A stretch of 10,408 nt of DNA from positions 1 to 10,408 of the forward strand of contig JAJYZD010000123.1 in NCBI GenBank assembly GCA_021800315.1, in the 5' to 3' direction. Origin of the DNA: Bacillota bacterium. GTDB lineage: Bacteria; Bacillota; Desulfotomaculia; Desulfotomaculales; JAJYZD01. This document shows positions 1-5,004 of the stretch, piece by piece (within the stretch, counting starts at the first letter, position 1; each line of letters opens with the position of its first letter). A program made the translations under genes and the position numbers. The notes under the pieces are model-generated. The model saw nothing but the letters and a program-made list of their open reading frames with translations, was not told the origin of the DNA and searched no databases.

Positions 1-160
1 GCGGGTTCCAGTGTCCGGGGCTGTGGAAGCACCCCGGAGTGGGTCTGCGATCCTTCCGTGCGCGGTGCGTGGTCAACGGGCCGCCGCCCTCCCACGAAGC
101 CTATCAGCTCCGCCGTACAAACGACCCCGAAGGATCTCCGGCGCTACCCTGGTCAATCAA
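1..160 (+). ncRNA. ssrS: Rod-like structured RNA, candidate 6S RNA (SsrS)
   Basis: No convincing protein is visible here, but nested complementary segments fold into one long rod. Seen: 4-7 GGTT with 155-158 AATC; 8-11 CCAG with 149-152 CTGG; 15-20 CCGGGG with 136-141 CTCCGG; 49-56 GATCCTTC with 129-136 GAAGGATC (eight perfect pairs); 58-65 GTGCGCGG with 110-118 (one bulge, one G-U); 68-72 CGTGG with 92-96 CCACG; and an apical 78-81 GGGC / 86-89 GCCC. An alternative 5' hairpin pairs 15-20 with 32-37. A rod with internal bubbles, an apical hairpin and GAAGCC just 3' of it (96-101) recalls 6S RNA, the RNA polymerase-binding regulator that mimics an open promoter. The 5' end may lie outside the window. 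The strand is inferred from the GAAGCC position. The main alternative is the scaffold of a TnpB omega-RNA, because an IS605-like end follows directly. Confidence 0.5.
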
Positions 161-224
161 CAACCCAAGCGGCGCCTGTGGGTTGCCCCACATGCCTCCG
201 ACTTTAGTCGGGGGTGATTGACTT
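152..224 (+). mobile_element. IS200/IS605-like right end or TnpB omega-RNA tail
   Basis: Positions 196-213 form a hairpin, CCTCCGAC-TTTA-GTCGGGGG, followed by TGATTGAC. CGACTTTAGTCG followed by a few G-rich bases and a TTCAA/TTGAC-like end is the layout of IS200/IS605 right ends and of the 3' end of TnpB guide RNAs, for example ISDra2. A second hairpin upstream pairs CAACCC (161-166) with GGGTTG (180-185). The outer 8-mers GTCAATCA (152-159) and TGATTGAC (217-224) are perfect complements, so the block can close as a three-way junction. No tnpB or tnpA gene is visible in the window, so this is a remnant, a small derivative element, or a mimic such as a 6S terminator. The similarity to IS605 ends is from memory and unaligned. 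Confidence 0.42.
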
Positions 225-332
225 TCCCCCTGATTCCTGGGAATACCGCGTCCCGGGGGCTTGCGGAACGTTCCCCGAACCAGGTTTTTCGCTCCTTCCG
301 GTATCATACTGGCCGTCAGGCGCCTGGCGGCC

Positions 333-794
333 TCAATACCACATCGGGACGGCCGCCAGGGCGCATCCGTGGTTCACTACCTGGTGTTCGGCCCCTGCCG
401 TCTTCATCTCGTTCAGTTCCATGCCCCTGACGGCGAAAGCCTCTTTCAGCATGCTTTCGATGCGGGACAGCACTTCTTCCCGGGAACACCGTCCGGAACA
501 TTCCATAATGACGCCGAAGGAACTGGTCCGGTCGATTCCCACCCCGACGGCGGCGGCTATCAGTTCGCCGGGCTCGGAACTCTGGATGCAGCCGTACGCC
601 GTTGGTACGAGCGAACCGGGCGGTAGGACCAGTGCGGGATCGTAGCACGCCTCCGGGGGAAGGATGCTGCTGACCCGCAGCAGGTTAACGTTGCCGATCC
701 TGGCAATCAGCAAGGCGTTGTCGAACGCGTTCATATTGGTCCTGCCTTCTGCGGCTCCAGCGGTAACGAAGTATTTCTTCGGAGTCGGCAGCAT
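333..794 (-). CDS. pdaD: Pyruvoyl-dependent arginine decarboxylase
   Basis: Makes agmatine and CO2 from L-arginine, the first step of a polyamine route, using a self-made pyruvoyl group instead of PLP. The 153-residue product has the family's usual short length. The self-cleavage site is RVSSILPP, with Ser42-Ser43: cleavage between them would turn Ser43 into the pyruvoyl group of the alpha chain. Other family landmarks are YFVTAGAAEG near the N-terminus, the N35/N37 region before the cleavage site, and FGVIMECSG with the conserved Glu98. The start at 794 is chosen over an upstream in-frame ATG at 812 because a GGAGG sits seven bases before it. The usual partners (spermidine synthase, agmatinase) are not downstream within the window; the gene stands alone. 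An extended -10 element lies at 840-848. Confidence 0.9.
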   Translation of the reverse strand: MLPTPKKYFVTAGAAEGRTNMNAFDNALLIARIGNVNLLRVSSILPPEACYDPALVLPPGSLVPTAYGCIQSSEPGELIAAAVGVGIDRTSSFGVIMECSGRCSREEVLSRIESMLKEAFAVRGMELNEMKTAGAEHQVVNHGCALAAVPMWY

Positions 795-839
795 GTTTAT
801 CCTCCGCCTCAACTACATTTGATGATTGGCACAAACCTC

Positions 840-848
840 ATTATATCA
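840..848 (-). promoter_or_regulatory. Extended -10 promoter element for pdaD
   Basis: On the minus strand this reads TGATATAAT, a perfect TATAAT with an upstream TG. It lies about 46 bases before the decarboxylase start. No good -35 is found at 16-18 bases, which is typical for an extended -10 promoter. Confidence 0.42.
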
Positions 849-966
849 AAACCCGGTTAAAAAAAAAGGGCCCGGGGGAAAATTTTTTCCTGCTTGTCCC
901 TCTCTGTATAGAAAAGGAATTTCCGAGCCAAGCTAGGACAGAACTTGAAAAGGGAGGAATGCTACT

Positions 967-1428
967 GTGACCAGGACTGTAATAGGCGATTTCGATGCAC
1001 GCGACACGGCGGAACGGGCGGTACAGGATCTCCGCAACAAGGGTTTCGAGAAGGAGATTTCCGTTCTTGGTTCCGAGAATCAACTCAAGGGATCTTCCCG
1101 GCCGGATACCACCATGGACGGCATCACCACCGGAGGTACCCTGGGTGGTTTGGCTGGTTTGGCCCTCGGAGCGGGAGCCCTGGCCATACCGGGAATCGGT
1201 CCGATCGTGGCCGCGGGTCCCCTGGCCGGCGCCCTTTCCGGTGTCGGCGTGGGAGGCTTGGCCGGCGGTCTGGTTGACTACGGGATTCCGGCCAACCGCA
1301 GTAAGTTCTACGAGCAAAGAGTACGGGAAGGCAAGATCCTGGTATCCCTGAAGGCGGACGAGGCCCAGATTGACAAGGCCGCCAACGTGCTTCGGCAATT
1401 TGGCGCCCACGACGTGGAAGTGCACTAA
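967..1428 (+). CDS. YflT-like general stress protein (17M-type domain)
   Basis: A 153-residue protein of three parts. The N-terminus (about 1-40) is a small alpha/beta domain of the heat-induced stress protein YflT/general stress 17M type, beginning TRTVIGDFDARDTAERAV. The middle (about 55-105) is a Gly/Ala-rich hydrophobic stretch containing GGTLGGLAGLALGAGALA and GVGVGGLAGGLVDYGIP, probably a membrane-inserting glycine-zipper hairpin. The C-terminus (about 115-153) returns to a charged alpha/beta segment ending FGAHDVEVH. Start GTG at 967 follows AGGGAGG at 951-957. The gene is monocistronic and converges on the endonuclease IV gene. In Bacillus, yflT belongs to the sigma-B regulon, but I see no clear sigma-B promoter here. 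The exact molecular function of the family is not established. Confidence 0.72.
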   Translation: MTRTVIGDFDARDTAERAVQDLRNKGFEKEISVLGSENQLKGSSRPDTTMDGITTGGTLGGLAGLALGAGALAIPGIGPIVAAGPLAGALSGVGVGGLAGGLVDYGIPANRSKFYEQRVREGKILVSLKADEAQIDKAANVLRQFGAHDVEVH

Positions 1429-1456
1429 CCCGGCCGTCGGACCGAAACCAGCACTG

Positions 1457-1498
1457 GAAAGGGGTCGTGTCCGGTACAAGTCCGGGCCGGCCCCTTTC
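1457..1498 (+). terminator. Shared hairpin between convergent genes
   Basis: GAAAGGGG (1457-1464) pairs with CCCCTTTC (1491-1498), with extra CCGG/CCGG pairing inside. It sits between two convergent genes ending at 1428 and 1506. Neither strand has a good T-run after the stem, so termination may be weak or the structure may act as an RNA 3' end stabiliser. Confidence 0.4.
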
Positions 1499-1505
1499 GG
1501 GTCCC

Positions 1506-2363
1506 TCAACCCGCGGCTTTCGCCGTCCGGCGGTAGATCTCCCGGAAAACCACGGCGTCATCGGCCTGGTTGTCGAACGACTCACAGACCACGGTTCCCC
1601 CGGCTCCCGCTTCCAGCAAGGCTTCCGCCAGGGGTTGGAAGGCCGGTCCGAATCCCGGTTCCGCGGTGGTCCGGTGACGTTTTTCTCCCGCCCCGGTATA
1701 TTCGATGGGACTGAAGTGGATATGCATGTCTCTAAGGACGCCGGGTCCCAGAACCGCCACGATGCGGTCGAGAACCCGCTGGAAATCCTCCTTGGTAAGC
1801 AGCGAGCCTTGGGTCGCGGCATGCAGGTGTCCGAAATCAATGGTCGGTTGCAAACCTTTGATCCGGCGGCACAACTGCAGGATGTCTTCCAGCATGCCCG
1901 GCTGGCTCGGCTTTCCCAACGTTTCCGGCCTTACCAGGAGCCCGTCCAGACCATCGCGGGCCGCCTCCTCCATGATCAGATCCAGTTCCCTGACGATCCG
2001 GTCCAGCGCGGCCGCCCGGTCGCGGACGGTTGAGGTACCGGCGTGTATGGCCACGGCCCTGGCTCCCATCCAGTGGGCCGCCCGCAGTGACTTGAAGATG
2101 TGTTCTCTGGACCTGGTCCGCGTCGCTTCATCCTCCGAGGCCAGGTTGATGTAGTACGGGGCGTGGATGCTCAAGGAAATGTCGTTGTTCCTCGCCGCGG
2201 CGCCCAGAGTCTCCGCCATACTTTGGCTGATCTTCACTCCGCGCACGCATTCGTACTCGTAGGCGTCAAGACCCATGCTCCTTAGCCACGCAGGCATTTC
2301 CATGGAGCTTTTGCGGCCTTGGTTGTAGAAGGATGGCTGGTTGCCTCCCGGGCCAAATCTCAT
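1506..2363 (-). CDS. nfo: Endonuclease IV-family TIM-barrel protein (AP endonuclease)
   Basis: A 285-residue xylose isomerase-like TIM barrel, the same length as E. coli Nfo, which cuts 5' of abasic sites in base excision repair. Metal-site motifs appear in order: SIHAPY (His67), AIHAG (His107), RPETLGK (Glu147), DFGHLHA (Asp176, His179), MHIHFSP (His214/His216), KRH (His230) and CES (Glu261). These correspond to the three-metal cluster of Nfo. One ligand differs: the Asp of the usual D-x-H pair appears to be Lys228. The start at 2363 gives the typical N-terminus MRFGPGG; an upstream in-frame ATG at 2444 would add 27 atypical residues and cross the promoter. The ribosome site AGGGG is modest. 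The altered ligand means it could be a divergent paralogue with another substrate. Confidence 0.8.
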   Translation of the reverse strand: MRFGPGGNQPSFYNQGRKSSMEMPAWLRSMGLDAYEYECVRGVKISQSMAETLGAAARNNDISLSIHAPYYINLASEDEATRTRSREHIFKSLRAAHWMGARAVAIHAGTSTVRDRAAALDRIVRELDLIMEEAARDGLDGLLVRPETLGKPSQPGMLEDILQLCRRIKGLQPTIDFGHLHAATQGSLLTKEDFQRVLDRIVAVLGPGVLRDMHIHFSPIEYTGAGEKRHRTTAEPGFGPAFQPLAEALLEAGAGGTVVCESFDNQADDAVVFREIYRRTAKAAG

Positions 2364-2393
2364 CGTGTTAACCCCTGTCTTCTTTTTGGCTCC

Positions 2394-2422
2394 ATTATAT
2401 CCTGAAACGGGCCCGACGCAAA
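2394..2422 (-). promoter_or_regulatory. Probable promoter of the endonuclease IV gene
   Basis: On the minus strand a perfect -10 TATAAT (2394-2399) lies 17 bases after a weak -35 TTTGCG (2417-2422). The predicted start of transcription is some 25 bases ahead of the ATG at 2363. Confidence 0.42.
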
Positions 2423-2527
2423 ATTGGTTGCCATTAAATCCCACTCATAAGGTCCCGGCGTTAGTAGAATAATACAGCTGGAGTTACCAGGGACTACATA
2501 CTCAAGGGAGGTGAATTTGAGCAGAAG

Positions 2528-3271
2528 ATGTTTAGTAACCAGCAGATCCAGCAGCAGATTCAGGCCATACGGCATGATCTGCAGAACATCTCTCAAGTGG
2601 CCAGTCAATTGCAGCAAGCCGAACACAGCAACAGGGTTCAGTTGCAGAACCTGCAGCAGAACGAGGCCTTGGCATTTCAGCAGTTGCAACAGCTGCAGCA
2701 GGTTATCGGCCATGTTAACCTGGGGATCAACCAGATTAACAGTCTGGCTATGCAGGCGACCCAGACCGGCATGCAGTACGGTACGGGCTGGGGTACGTAT
2801 GCGACCGGGCAGCCCTCCACTCTCTGGCAGGGGGGCATAGCCGGCCAGTTCACCCAGCCGGGTAGCTATGCCGGCGGTATGAGAACGAGTCCGTACGCGG
2901 TCAGCGGCACCTATAACCAGGGCCTGACCACCGGCACGCAGTACGGGCAGGCGGGATGGGGCGGCACGCAGTTCGGCGGTGCCAATCAGTTCGGAACCGG
3001 TCAGTATGTTTCGGGGAACTGGGGCAACCAGTACGGCGGGTCCCAGTTTGAAGCCGGGTCGCCTCTGGGCGGGATGACCGGCCAGGGCTACGGGTCCTTC
3101 GGTACGGGTATGCAACCTTACCGGACCCAGTTCGAGGTAGGGCAGTTGGGTAGCGCCGGGGGAGCCGGTCTCAGTGCGTCGGCGGTCCAGGGTGGCAGTT
3201 ACACCGGCCAGGCTTCCATGGCTCAGGGTGGCAGCTATACCGGCCAGGCTTCCGCTGGCAAAATGTCCTAA
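2528..3271 (+). CDS. Gln-rich coiled-coil protein with Gly/Tyr/Gln low-complexity tail
   Basis: I do not recognise a named family. Of 247 residues, the first ~75 are strongly Gln-rich and helical with heptad character (QQIQQQIQAIRHDLQNISQV, then QLQNLQQNEALAFQQLQQLQ). Residues ~80-235 are a low-complexity region of Gly, Gln, Tyr, Ser and Thr with recurring YGTG, GTQYG, GGTQFGG and GNQYGG units. The tail has two exact copies of QGGSYTGQAS. There is no signal peptide, membrane segment or Cys. The composition resembles spore coat/exosporium proteins and prion-like phase-separating domains; a sporulation or surface role is inference only. The start at 2528 has GGGAGGTG at 2505-2512, a long 15-base spacing; no better in-frame start exists. 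It is a single-gene unit closed by a strong terminator. Confidence 0.75.
   Translation: MFSNQQIQQQIQAIRHDLQNISQVASQLQQAEHSNRVQLQNLQQNEALAFQQLQQLQQVIGHVNLGINQINSLAMQATQTGMQYGTGWGTYATGQPSTLWQGGIAGQFTQPGSYAGGMRTSPYAVSGTYNQGLTTGTQYGQAGWGGTQFGGANQFGTGQYVSGNWGNQYGGSQFEAGSPLGGMTGQGYGSFGTGMQPYRTQFEVGQLGSAGGAGLSASAVQGGSYTGQASMAQGGSYTGQASAGKMS
3188..3253 (+). repeat. Tandem 30-base repeat encoding QGGSYTGQAS
   Basis: Two copies, 3188-3217 and 3224-3253, lie 36 bases apart and encode the same ten residues. Their differences are synonymous (AGT TAC ACC against AGC TAT ACC), which suggests selection on the peptide rather than a very recent duplication. Confidence 0.8.
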
Positions 3272-3286
3272 AGGGAACCGAAGTAG

Positions 3287-3320
3287 AGAAAAGGGGTTTT
3301 TTAAGACCCCTTTTCTTTTT
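3287..3320 (+). terminator. Strong intrinsic terminator
   Basis: AGAAAAGGGGT (3287-3297) pairs perfectly with ACCCCTTTTCT (3306-3316) around an eight-base loop and is followed by more T. It lies 16 bases after the low-complexity gene. The A-rich left arm means it may also work on the other strand. Confidence 0.9.
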
Positions 3321-3380
3321 GTCCTTCTTCAGAACATATGTTCTCCAGGCTAGGTGCCAATTTTAGACAAACGTAACCTA

Positions 3381-3409
3381 TTAACATATGATGCCGCCTA
3401 TGGTATTAT
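3381..3409 (+). promoter_or_regulatory. Sigma-A-type promoter
   Basis: -35 TTAACA (3381-3386), a 17-base spacer, and -10 TATTAT (3404-3409): each box is one mismatch from consensus. It lies directly upstream of the small gene at 3433, giving a leader of about 17 bases. Confidence 0.72.
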
Positions 3410-3432
3410 GTGTAACGAAAGGGGGTGCTGAA

Positions 3433-3675
3433 ATGGCTAAGTCGTTGCGGGACGGGGCTTCTTACGGCCAACGGGACGTGCTGGATCTCCTGGTGGAGTT
3501 TTCATCGTTCAAGGACCGGGTGAGCAAGAAGTTCACCGTGTTGTCCAAGGAGTTGGAGGGTAAACCCAATGAGCATGAACTGTGGGTAAATCTATATCTT
3601 ATATCGACGGACTACGCCGACGAGACCGTGGCCAAGAAGTTGAAGCAAGAGTCCCTTCTGCAAAAGATTTCCTGA
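3433..3675 (+). CDS. Small charged protein of unknown function
   Basis: An 80-residue soluble protein with no family I recognise. It begins MAKSLRDGASYGQRDVLDLL and is mainly helical and amphipathic, rich in Lys, Glu and Asp, with no membrane segment, Cys pair or DNA-binding motif that I can see. The start at 3433 is chosen because GGGGGTG (3421-3427) sits at ideal spacing; the in-frame ATG at 3388 lies inside the promoter and cannot be used. It has its own near-consensus promoter and terminator, so it is a real single-gene transcription unit, probably expressed in growing cells. Confidence 0.72.
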   Translation: MAKSLRDGASYGQRDVLDLLVEFSSFKDRVSKKFTVLSKELEGKPNEHELWVNLYLISTDYADETVAKKLKQESLLQKIS

Positions 3676-3713
3676 TAACAACTGTTTTTTTCGCCAACCC
3701 TGCCGTGACCCAT

Positions 3714-3742
3714 GTCCGCCACCCAAAGGGCGGACTTTTTTT
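3714..3742 (+). terminator. Intrinsic terminator
   Basis: GTCCGCC (3714-3720) pairs with GGCGGAC (3729-3735) across an eight-base loop, followed by seven T. It ends the small gene at 3433-3675 and faces the converging minE. Confidence 0.88.
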
Positions 3743-3766
3743 GGCCTGCACTGCCTTGGCGGCTAG

Positions 3767-4033
3767 CTAGTTCTTGAACAAGGGAGAAATCCGGTCCCGC
3801 CTGGCCATGATGACGGGGGCGCCGATCATCAATGCTATTTCATTGCCAAGACTATTTAAGCTTACCCGCACACTTGACTCGTCTATGACCAGATATCGGG
3901 AAATAACCTGAATTATGTCGGCTTTTAGCATTTCCAGTAAGTTAGGCGAAAGACTGGCCCGGTCGATTGTCAAGATTAGTTGCAGACGCTCTTTGTCAGT
4001 TATAGCCCCTCTATTGAGCAAACCGACACCCAA
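3767..4033 (-). CDS. minE: Cell division topological specificity factor MinE
   Basis: MinE drives the MinCD oscillation that keeps Z-rings away from the poles by stimulating MinD ATPase at the membrane. The 88-residue length is normal. The N-terminal part has the anti-MinCD helix/strand (KERLQLILTIDRASLSP, about 14-30). The topological domain follows (LLEMLKADIIQVISRYLVID, then VRVSL), matching E. coli LRKDILEVICKYVQID. The start is a TTG at 4033 with AAAGGGGAG six bases before it. It lies 16 bases after the stop of the HTH membrane gene, so the two form an operon. minC and minD are not in the window, which is unusual because minE normally follows minD. Confidence 0.85.
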   Translation of the reverse strand: MGVGLLNRGAITDKERLQLILTIDRASLSPNLLEMLKADIIQVISRYLVIDESSVRVSLNSLGNEIALMIGAPVIMARRDRISPLFKN

Positions 4034-4049
4034 CCCAATCTCCCCTTTC

Positions 4050-4421
4050 TTACCGGCTGAATAAACCAGATCCTAGGGCCGAAACAATGACCAGTCCCGC
4101 AAAAACCGCCAGGGCGGCGTAGTACCATATCCTACGGGCCGGTCGCACTTTGGCGCGGGGCACCTCCTCGTCCTCGGGCGGCGCCGGCCAACTCCCGGTT
4201 GCCTCCCGGTAACGCGCCACCAGTTCGTCGGCGTCGATTTCCAGGAAGCGGGCATAAATGCGGATAAAGCCGCTCCCGTATATGCCTGCAGGAACTTCTG
4301 TGAACTTTTCCTGTTCCATGGCGGCCAGGTACTTGCTCATGATCTTTGTCCCGTCTTCCGCGTCGGCCAAGGTGAGGTTCTTTCGCTCCCTGGCTTTTCG
4401 TAGGACAATACCGATATCCAC
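4050..4421 (-). CDS. RodZ-like HTH membrane protein
   Basis: A 123-residue protein with an N-terminal helix-turn-helix of the HTH_25/Xre type (about 3-65: IGIVLRKARERKNLTLADAE, then SKYLAAMEQEKF and GFIRIYARFLEID). A basic, proline-containing linker leads to one membrane helix (about 101-119, YYAALAVFAGLVIVSALGSG). This is the layout of RodZ, which links MreB to the membrane in rod-shape control, but with no extracytoplasmic domain after the helix. GTG at 4421 is preferred over GTG at 4430 because AGGGGTG (4428-4434) then has a six-base spacing; at 4430 the site would overlap the start. Operonic with minE, fitting a role in cell shape or division. Confidence 0.75.
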   Translation of the reverse strand: MDIGIVLRKARERKNLTLADAEDGTKIMSKYLAAMEQEKFTEVPAGIYGSGFIRIYARFLEIDADELVARYREATGSWPAPPEDEEVPRAKVRPARRIWYYAALAVFAGLVIVSALGSGLFSR

Positions 4422-4442
4422 CTTATTCACCCCTATCGCAAC

Positions 4443-4471
4443 ATTATAGTTAGGAGCACAGTTGCTGAAGA
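4443..4471 (-). promoter_or_regulatory. Probable promoter of the HTH-minE operon
   Basis: On the minus strand a perfect -10 TATAAT lies at 4443-4448, with a weak -35 TCTTCA at 4466-4471 (17-base spacing). The leader to the GTG at 4421 would be about 15 bases, just enough for the ribosome site. Confidence 0.4.
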
Positions 4472-5004
4472 CAAAGCCATCCCGAAGACAACGCTATCAA
4501 ATATGGCTTTTCAGTTGTAGTTTCCAGATCGTTTGGACGCTTGGTTGCCGGCTGTAGCTGCAATTAAGGTGGTTGTACCTAAACCGGCATGTTGACCGTA
4601 TTATGCGGACTGGTATTTAAATCCCGGTCAAGCGGGGGATGGTTTCGGCAACCGTCGGAAAAACCAGGTTATTGTCCCTTGTTGGCCAAGGATTGTCCCA
4701 CCTGACAAAGCCGCCGGTGAAACCGTTCCCTGTGGGTAGAGGCGGGACCATAAACTTGTTTGCTATTCACCCCTGCTCGTCGATTGCCGGTGCTGCTGTC
4801 GAATATTGATGATATTTGTAGATATGGATTCGCTGGACATTGGAGGAAACAGTAATTGGCGCACTGGATGTTGGTTGCCTGCGAATAGTGTAAACCAGTG
4901 AAATATTTCTGTCAACAGGCAATTGGATATTCCATTTTTTCGCGCCGGTATCGTTCTGCGACCTGAGCCGCTTCGGTGGCAGAATAGCTGGAATGAGGTA
5001 TATC
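4472..5004. other. Gene-poor spacer before the topB pseudogene
   Basis: No recognisable gene spans this stretch. It holds a perfect direct repeat ATTGTCCC at 4671-4678 and 4692-4699 (21-base period, two helical turns), short inverted pairs (GGTT/AACC near 4641-4653; ACTGG/CCAGT around 4864-4899), and one tiny open frame listed separately. I looked for riboswitch signatures and found none. It is probably the junction between the chromosomal segment and the decaying accessory region. Confidence 0.5.
4617..4751 (-). CDS. Possible 44-residue ORF
   Basis: An ATG at 4751 opens a frame ending in TAA at 4617-4619. The peptide is rich in Pro, Thr, Asn and Trp, with an internal near-repeat RWDN/TRDN produced by the ATTGTCCC direct repeat. 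AGGGGTGA lies about 15 bases upstream, too far for a good ribosome site. A second overlapping frame on the same strand (GTG near 4773, 33 residues) competes with it. No family is recognised; this may be a gene fragment. Confidence 0.22.
   Translation of the reverse strand: MVPPLPTGNGFTGGFVRWDNPWPTRDNNLVFPTVAETIPRLTGI

Noticed and set aside
1..198. Frame 1 read as the C-terminus of a TnpB transposase
   Set aside because: It is open and moderately coding-like, but I cannot match it to the TnpB zinc-finger or catalytic motifs, and the nested RNA helices explain the stretch better. Kept only as an alternative.
841..1509. 222-residue minus-strand ORF
   Set aside because: Shadow of the YflT-like gene on the opposite strand; low-complexity, no ribosome site.
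1124..2033. Large ORFs on both strands over the endonuclease IV region
   Set aside because: Arg/Pro/Ser-rich frames that overlap genes with clear family motifs; typical GC-rich shadows.
2360..3115. 251-residue minus-strand ORF opposite the Gln-rich gene
   Set aside because: Leu-rich because it is antisense to CAG repeats; the plus frame has the promoter-side ribosome site and terminator.
4472..5004. Riboswitch in the long spacer
   Set aside because: Several small hairpins but no conserved riboswitch core that I recognise, and no suitable downstream terminator/antiterminator pair.
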